From Methylobacterium sp. BTF04 (GTDB lineage: Bacteria > Pseudomonadota > Alphaproteobacteria > Rhizobiales > Beijerinckiaceae): a DNA stretch of 64,000 bases. The DNA is taken from assembly GCF_010692745.1 (NCBI RefSeq), contig NZ_JAAHTB010000006.1, positions 1 to 64,000 of the forward strand. The letters are read 5' to 3'. This document shows positions 59,048-64,000 of this stretch, one piece after another; the stretch's first letter is position 1, and each line of letters opens with the position of its first letter. Below the pieces are notes generated by a model that had not been told where the DNA came from, searched no databases, and saw only the letters and a list, made by a program, of their open reading frames with translations. Made by a program: the position numbers and the translations under genes.

Positions 59048-60568
59048 CTAGAAGAAGCCGAGCTTCTTGGCCGAGTAGCTGACCAGCATGTTCTTGGTCT
59101 GCTGATAGTGGTCGAGCATCATCTTGTGATTCTCGCGGCCGATGCCGGACTGCTTGTAGCCACCGAAGGCCGCGTGCGCCGGGTAGGCGTGGTAGCAATT
59201 GGTCCAGACCCGGCCGGCCTGGATCGAGCGGCCGAAGCGGTAGGCGCGGGTCCCGTCGCGGGTCCAGACGCCGGCGCCGAGCCCGTACAGGGTGTCGTTG
59301 GCGATGGCGAGCGCGTCGGCATCGTCCTTGAAGGTCGTGACCGAGAGTACCGGCCCGAAGATCTCTTCCTGGAAGATGCGCATCTTGTTGTGGCCGCGGA
59401 AGACGGTCGGCTGCATGTAGAAGCCGTCCGCGAACTCACCGTCCTTGACGTTGCGCTGTCCGCCGGTGAGGCACTCGGCCCCTTCCTGCTTGCCGATGTC
59501 GACGTAGCTGAGAATCTTCTCCAGCTGCTCGGAGGAAGCCTGCGCGCCGATCATCGTGGTCGGGTCGAGGGGCGATCCCTGGGTGATCGCCTCGACGCGC
59601 TTGATCGCCCGCTCCATGAACCGATCGTAGATCGACTCGTGCACGAGCGCGCGGCTCGGGCAGGTACAGACCTCGCCCTGGTTGAGGGCGAACATCGTGA
59701 AGCCCTCGAGCGCCTTGTCGAAGAAATCGTCATCCTCGTTGGCGACATCGGCAAAGAAGATGTTCGGCGACTTTCCACCGAGCTCCAGCGTCACCGGGAT
59801 CAGGTTCTGCGAGGCGTACTGCATGATCAGCCGGCCGGTCGTCGTCTCGCCGGTGAAGGCGATCTTGGCGATGCGGGGCGAGGAGGCCAGCGGCTTGCCG
59901 CATTCCAGGCCGAAGCCGTTGACGATATTGAGGGTGCCCGGCGGCAGCAGGTCGGCGATCAGCTCGGCGACTACGAGGATCGAGGCCGGGGTCTGCTCGG
60001 CCGGCTTGAGCACGACGCAGTTGCCGGCGGCGAGCGCCGGAGCCAGCTTCCACACCGCCATCAGGATGGGGAAGTTCCACGGGATGATCTGGCCGACGAC
60101 GCCGAGCGGCTCGTGGAAATGGTAGGCCACGGTGTCGTGGTCGATCTCGGAGATCGATCCTTCCTGCGCCCGCACGCAACCGGCGAAATAGCGGAAATGG
60201 TCGATGGCGAGCGGGATATCGGCATGGGTCGTCTCGCGGATCGGCTTGCCGTTGTCCCAGGTCTCGGCCAGGGCGATCAGATCGAGGTTGTCCTCCATCC
60301 GATCGGCGATCTTGTTGAGGATGAGGGCGCGCTCGCCCGGTGACGTCCGGCCCCAGGCCTCCTTGGCGGCGTGGGCCGCGTCGAGGGCCTTGTCGACGTC
60401 GGCGGCGTCGGAACGCGCGACTTCACAGATGACGCGGCCGGTGATCGGCGAGGTGTTCTCGAAATAGCGGCCGGCGACGGGGGCGACCCATTTGCCGCCG
60501 ATGAAGTTGTCGTAGCGGGCCGAGAACGGGGACTTGGATCCCGAGGTCAGGAATTCCGGCTTGTTCAT
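59048..60568 (-). CDS. NAD-dependent aldehyde dehydrogenase (acetaldehyde dehydrogenase ExaC/AldB type)
   Basis: The protein has 506 residues from ATG 60568 with a perfect AGGAGG seven bases upstream. The catalytic cysteine lies in [17 protein letters not shown] and the general base glutamate in [33 protein letters not shown] is the NAD-binding segment. It groups with the ExaC/AldB enzymes that oxidise acetaldehyde or other short aldehydes to acids. This fits alcohol oxidation in a methylotroph. The DUF779 gene follows. Confidence 0.94.
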   Translation of the reverse strand: MNKPEFLTSGSKSPFSARYDNFIGGKWVAPVAGRYFENTSPITGRVICEVARSDAADVDKALDAAHAAKEAWGRTSPGERALILNKIADRMEDNLDLIALAETWDNGKPIRETTHADIPLAIDHFRYFAGCVRAQEGSISEIDHDTVAYHFHEPLGVVGQIIPWNFPILMAVWKLAPALAAGNCVVLKPAEQTPASILVVAELIADLLPPGTLNIVNGFGLECGKPLASSPRIAKIAFTGETTTGRLIMQYASQNLIPVTLELGGKSPNIFFADVANEDDDFFDKALEGFTMFALNQGEVCTCPSRALVHESIYDRFMERAIKRVEAITQGSPLDPTTMIGAQASSEQLEKILSYVDIGKQEGAECLTGGQRNVKDGEFADGFYMQPTVFRGHNKMRIFQEEIFGPVLSVTTFKDDADALAIANDTLYGLGAGVWTRDGTRAYRFGRSIQAGRVWTNCYHAYPAHAAFGGYKQSGIGRENHKMMLDHYQQTKNMLVSYSAKKLGFF

Positions 60569-60757
60569 CGCGTATCCTCCTGTTTTTTTTGAATGGTCGG
60601 CAGACAAGGCCAGACCCTGAGGCAAAGCAAGGGGGACTTTTGGCCAACCCGCTCGCGGGGCGGCATGGTCTCGTCGCTTCGCGCTGCGCGCCGGATGGCG
60701 TCTCGGCGCAGAGGCAGGATAGACCCGATCTCGCGCCTTGGCGACCCGACGCTGCGA

Positions 60758-62152
60758 TTAGGGGACCGGCAGCCGGGCGACACGCCGGGCGGTGATCCGT
60801 CGCGCCGTGGCTGGATCGATGCGCGGGCCCGACCGGTCGACATCGTCGGCGTGAATCATCAGGCCGGTGGCGCGGCCGTCCGGCTCGATGTCGATGGCGA
60901 TGCGAGTGCCGTCGGGTGCCGAAAACACCCGGTCGCTTTCCGGCGTCAGCGCGAAACCCGGTAGGCCGGTGGCCTTGGCGAACAGGCGGTCGCCCTCGCG
61001 CCGCAGCCGTAGCGTCGAGCGCGGCCCGATGCGATAGAACCCGACATAGCGATCGAGAACCCCGTCAGAGACCGCAATTTCCGTCTCGGGGCGGAGGCCG
61101 AAGTACAGGGCAGCGATGGTGCGGGACAGCGTCTGCGCCGGCGTCGTCTCGGTGTTGCCCAAAACCACGATGGTCAGCCCGAGATCCGGATAGGTGTCCT
61201 TGATCGCGGCGAACCCGTTGATGAAGCCGCCATGCGACCACAGCCGCTGGCCGTAGGCCGTGCCGAGATACCAGCCGAGACCATAGCCGTGGCCGTTATC
61301 GGTGGACATCGCCGCGAGCGAGGCCGGCGCGAGCACCTGCCCCGACAGCAGCGCCCGATCCCACGCCACCAGATCGTCCACCGTCGCGGTAAGTCCACCG
61401 GCGCCGGAGGGCGCGCTCGCGGCGAGCGGGGGAGCATTGCGCCATTCGCCCGCCACGCGGTGATAGCCACTCGCCCTGCGTGGGAGTACCGCCCCCGGAT
61501 CGCTGTCGCCCGTTGCGCGCAGGCCGGCGGGCGCGAGAAGCTCTTGCGCGACATAGGCCTCGAAGCCGATGCCGCTGACCCGCTCGATCAGGGCCGCGAG
61601 CAGGATGTAGCCGGTGCTGCTGTATTCGTAGCCGGTGCCCGGCGGGAACAGCATCTCCTCGCCAAAGAGCAGAGCCACCGTTTCCATCGGGCTCCGCTCC
61701 AGTCGCGAGAGCACCGATGGATAATCGGGGAGGGCGGTGACGTTGGGCAGGCCCGAGGTGTGGTTCAACAGCATCCGGATCGTCATTCCGCCCCAGGATG
61801 CGGGCAGGCCCGGCACGTGGCGGACCACCGCATCATCGAGGGACAACTTGCCGGATTCCGCGAGCTTCAGGATCGCTGCCGCGGTGAATTGCTTGGTGAT
61901 CGAGCCGATGCGGAACCGCGTCTCAGGGGTGTTGGCGATGTCCCATTCGCGATTCGCCGGGCCGTAGGCGCGCCGGAACACCGGCTGGCCATTGCGTGCC
62001 ACGATCACGGCGCCGGAGAAGACCTTGGCGCGCGCGGCGGCGTCCACCAAAGCGGCGGCCTTCTCGGCGAAGTCGGACGAGTCCTGCGCCTGAGCCGGTG
62101 CGCACAGGGCGAACACGATCAACAAAAGGGCGACGAGTCGCGATGGTGTCAT
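60758..62152 (-). CDS. Exported serine beta-lactamase-like hydrolase
   Basis: The protein has 464 residues. A signal peptide (ALLLIVFALCAPAQA) precedes the class-C-like beta-lactamase fold with the nucleophile Ser84 and Lys87 in SITK. The Tyr motif reads YSS (177-179) instead of YxN, and the third motif is SHGGF. An extra C-terminal domain of about 110 residues (from DRYVGFYRIGPRSTLRLRRE) resembles DUF3471-type extensions. It is more likely a D-aminopeptidase or esterase than a drug-resistance enzyme. It is divergent from the MFS gene. Confidence 0.87.
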   Translation of the reverse strand: MTPSRLVALLLIVFALCAPAQAQDSSDFAEKAAALVDAAARAKVFSGAVIVARNGQPVFRRAYGPANREWDIANTPETRFRIGSITKQFTAAAILKLAESGKLSLDDAVVRHVPGLPASWGGMTIRMLLNHTSGLPNVTALPDYPSVLSRLERSPMETVALLFGEEMLFPPGTGYEYSSTGYILLAALIERVSGIGFEAYVAQELLAPAGLRATGDSDPGAVLPRRASGYHRVAGEWRNAPPLAASAPSGAGGLTATVDDLVAWDRALLSGQVLAPASLAAMSTDNGHGYGLGWYLGTAYGQRLWSHGGFINGFAAIKDTYPDLGLTIVVLGNTETTPAQTLSRTIAALYFGLRPETEIAVSDGVLDRYVGFYRIGPRSTLRLRREGDRLFAKATGLPGFALTPESDRVFSAPDGTRIAIDIEPDGRATGLMIHADDVDRSGPRIDPATARRITARRVARLPVP

Positions 62153-62329
62153 GCCCGGATCGTCCGATGGGGGAGGGCGCTCCCAGGTCTGCCAGACGAC
62201 GTTCGGCGAGAATTGTGGCGCTCCTACGCACGGCCCGCCGGAGAGCAGCCATGCGAAGCGGGCGGATTGCCGGTCCGTGCGTTGGTGCCCAGTTCCCCGT
62301 CAGCTTCCGCGACCACCAAGGATTCATCG

Positions 62330-63601
62330 GTGACGACCACGCTCGCCCCGGCACGGCCTGCACCGCGCACCACGACTCCGCCCGCCTGGAACGGGCCGGG
62401 CTTCGGTGAGTTCGTCGGGCTCGTCGCACTGATGATGGCGGTCACGGCGATCTCAATCGACAATCTGCTCCCGGCATTTCCGGCGATCCAGGCGCAGTTC
62501 GCTGTTGCCGATCCCAACAGCCTGCAGCTGCTCATCTACGTCTACATGATCGGCTTCGGCATCGCCCAGATCGGGTACGGGCCGCTCTCGGACAGCTATG
62601 GCCGGCGGCGGATCTTGCTGCTGAGCCTGTCGGTCTATGTGGCCGGTTCGTGCCTCGCGATGGTGGCACCGACCTTCGGATGGCTGCTCGCCGCCCGTGT
62701 CATTCAGGGCATCGGCGCCGCCGGCGGCCGGGTGCTGTCCACGGCGATCGTGCGTGATCGCTTCGCCGGACGCGAAATGGCGAGCGTGATGTCGTTGGTC
62801 ATGATGGTCTTCCTCATCGTGCCGATGATCGCCCCGGCCATCGGCGGCGCCATGCTGATGCTGGGCTCCTGGCACTACGTCTTCGTCTCGATGCTGATCC
62901 TCGCCGGGGTTCTGGTGGTGTGGTTCTCCGCCCGGATGCCCGAGACCCTGCATCCGCAATATCGCCGCGCGTTCTCGCTCCGAGCCGTGAGCCAGGCGGT
63001 GGCACTGACCCTCCGCAACCGGGTGGCGGTGGGCTACGCCACGGCGCTCGGCCTGCTCAGCGGGTGCATCATGGGCTATGTCGGCTCGGCCCAGCAGGTG
63101 TTCGATACCGGACTGTACCACCTCGGCTCGCTGTTTCCCCTCGCATTCGGGCTGGTGGCAGGCGCCATGGGCGCGGCGACGCTGGTCAATGCGCGCCTGG
63201 TCCGGCGCCTCGGCATGCGACCGCTGTCCCATGTCGGCCTGATCCTGTTCGTCGGCGTCGCGGTCGTTCAGGTGGTGGTCGGACTGGCCTACCAGGGGCA
63301 TCCGCCGCTGTGGATGTTCCTCTGCGTCCTGGCGCTCAACCAATTCCTGATCAGCTTCGCCATGCCGAACTTCAACGCGCTCGCGCTCCAACCCCTGGGC
63401 GAGATCGCCGGCACCGCCTCGTCGTTCCTGGGCTTTTACACCACGATTCTCGGAGCTTTGTGCGGGTATCTCATCGGGCAGGCGTTCGACGGCACGGTGC
63501 TGCCGATCGGGATCGGCTACGCGGTTCTCGGCGCGCTCGCGCTGCTCGTGGTCGCCTGGACCGAGCGCGGGCGCCTGTTTCGCGGCGGCGTCTCCGGGTG
63601 A
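62330..63601 (+). CDS. Bcr/CflA-type MFS multidrug efflux transporter
   Basis: The protein has 423 residues from GTG 62330, nine bases after AAGGA; the long open frame upstream is antisense to the hydrolase gene. Twelve membrane helices are visible. The MFS motif A is GPLSDSYGRRRILLLSLSVY, and ARVIQGIGAAGGRVLSTAIV and the proline-rich helix VFLIVPMIAPAIGGA fit the DHA1/Bcr subfamily. It exports drugs or metabolites by proton antiport; the substrate is unknown. Confidence 0.88.
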   Translation: MTTTLAPARPAPRTTTPPAWNGPGFGEFVGLVALMMAVTAISIDNLLPAFPAIQAQFAVADPNSLQLLIYVYMIGFGIAQIGYGPLSDSYGRRRILLLSLSVYVAGSCLAMVAPTFGWLLAARVIQGIGAAGGRVLSTAIVRDRFAGREMASVMSLVMMVFLIVPMIAPAIGGAMLMLGSWHYVFVSMLILAGVLVVWFSARMPETLHPQYRRAFSLRAVSQAVALTLRNRVAVGYATALGLLSGCIMGYVGSAQQVFDTGLYHLGSLFPLAFGLVAGAMGAATLVNARLVRRLGMRPLSHVGLILFVGVAVVQVVVGLAYQGHPPLWMFLCVLALNQFLISFAMPNFNALALQPLGEIAGTASSFLGFYTTILGALCGYLIGQAFDGTVLPIGIGYAVLGALALLVVAWTERGRLFRGGVSG

Positions 63602-63676
63602 GGCGCGCGCCCTTAACGCCGTCTTCAGCGGATCGCCGGCAATCTCGGCATCCCGACGACAGACGGAGCCGACCCT

Positions 63677-64000
63677 GTGACCGGCCGTACCCAAGACGGA
63701 CTGCTTCTCCTCGCGCGCCTGCTTCTCGCCGCGGCCCTGCTGCCGACCGGCATCGCGCGCGCGCTCAACGTCTCGGGCTTCGCCCTGACCCTTGCCGCCA
63801 CCGGCATGCCGTCGCCCAACGCGGTGGCGACGGCGGCCGTCATCGTCCAGGTGTTCGGGCCGCTCGCGCTCATCGTCGGGGTGTTGCCGCGGATCAGCGG
63901 GCTCGCGCTTGCCGGGTTCGCCACCGTGATGGCCGTCCTTCTCCACAGCTTCTGGCAATTCGTCGGCCCCACCGCGGTGGCCGAGCGCACCCTGTTCCTG
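63677..64000 (+). CDS. DoxX family membrane protein (3' end outside window)
   Basis: The frame opens with GTG at 63677 (VTGRTQDGLLLLARLLLAAA), seven bases after GGAGC, and is cut by the window edge after 108 codons. Residues LLPTGIARALNVSGF and VIVQVFGPLALIVGVLPRIS match DoxX/DUF417-like four-helix membrane proteins. In the family these are of unknown or redox-related function. The gene follows the MFS gene by 75 bases and may be co-transcribed. Confidence 0.8.
   Translation, partial: MTGRTQDGLLLLARLLLAAALLPTGIARALNVSGFALTLAATGMPSPNAVATAAVIVQVFGPLALIVGVLPRISGLALAGFATVMAVLLHSFWQFVGPTAVAERTLFL

Noticed and set aside
60758..62152. Antibiotic-resistance beta-lactamase
   Set aside because: The Tyr motif is YSS rather than YxN and there is an extra C-terminal domain, features of the wider serine hydrolase group rather than of AmpC enzymes.
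61232..62329. Upstream extension of the MFS gene
   Set aside because: It is antisense to the beta-lactamase-like gene and has no membrane or family features; the GTG at 62330 has AAGGA.

Overview
The window is high-GC chromosomal DNA of an alphaproteobacterium, most likely a Methylobacteriaceae (Methylobacterium/Methylorubrum). Three things point there: the Rhizobiales-type cytochrome oxidase cluster ctaC-ctaD-ctaB-coxF-ctaG-ctaE-DUF983-SURF1 running into thrC and an M16 peptidase; a soluble NAD-linked molybdo/tungsto formate dehydrogenase operon (fdsGBA-fdhD-fdsD) with its own LysR regulator and an oxalate/formate-type transporter; and a phasin together with an alphaproteobacterial clpS-clpA pair. 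The species is inference. I saw no rRNA, tRNA, insertion sequence, prophage, CRISPR array or replication origin. It reads as core chromosome with a few lineage-specific genes.

Layout. 1-2.0 kb: end of ftsK, an FNR-type reductase with a decayed ferredoxin domain, a small unknown gene. 2.1-5.0 kb: membrane PAS-GGDEF-EAL protein. 5.2-15.2 kb (minus strand): aa3-type cytochrome c oxidase with its assembly factors, followed downstream by a DUF4864 protein, threonine synthase and an M16 peptidase. 15.5-24.4 kb (plus): LysR, formate dehydrogenase, OFA-family transporter. 24.4-32.5 kb: proline-rich exported protein; glutamate synthase gltB/gltD. 32.6-37.4 kb: SGNH/DUF459 protein, lytic transglycosylase and galE (minus), then galU (plus). 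37.4-38.9 kb: a gene-poor stretch with a good candidate small RNA and two small orphan genes. 38.9-43.3 kb: DegS-like protease, exported mini-protein coupled to a membrane J-domain protein, D,D-carboxypeptidase with SPOR domain, phasin. 43.5-47 kb: clpS, clpA, small membrane protein. 47-50.7 kb: aldo/keto reductase and the ergothioneine pair egtD/egtB. 50.8-56.8 kb: murI, rpsD, truncated outer-membrane-like protein, double cold-shock protein, single-domain response regulator, ppx/gppA, rlmE. 57-64 kb: Tat-exported FMN hydroxy-acid dehydrogenase carrying a CxxCH motif, DUF779 protein and aldehyde dehydrogenase, serine beta-lactamase-like protein, Bcr/CflA-type MFS pump, and the start of a DoxX-family gene cut by the window edge.

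How the genes work together. The oxidase block encodes the catalytic subunits I-III, heme O synthesis, copper delivery and SURF1, so it can build one terminal oxidase. The formate block covers regulation, likely uptake, enzyme subunits and sulfuration of the cofactor. clpS/clpA form the N-degron delivery and unfoldase pair. egtB/egtD form a minimal ergothioneine pathway. galE and galU sit head to head around a shared promoter region and both feed UDP-sugar supply. No cluster here looks like an entirely new system. The best leads are the CxxCH motif in the exported FMN dehydrogenase, the promoter-to-terminator small RNA candidate at 37.5 kb, the triplicated translation start of the DUF459 gene, the coupled exported mini-protein/J-domain pair, and the lysine-rich ClpA tail.
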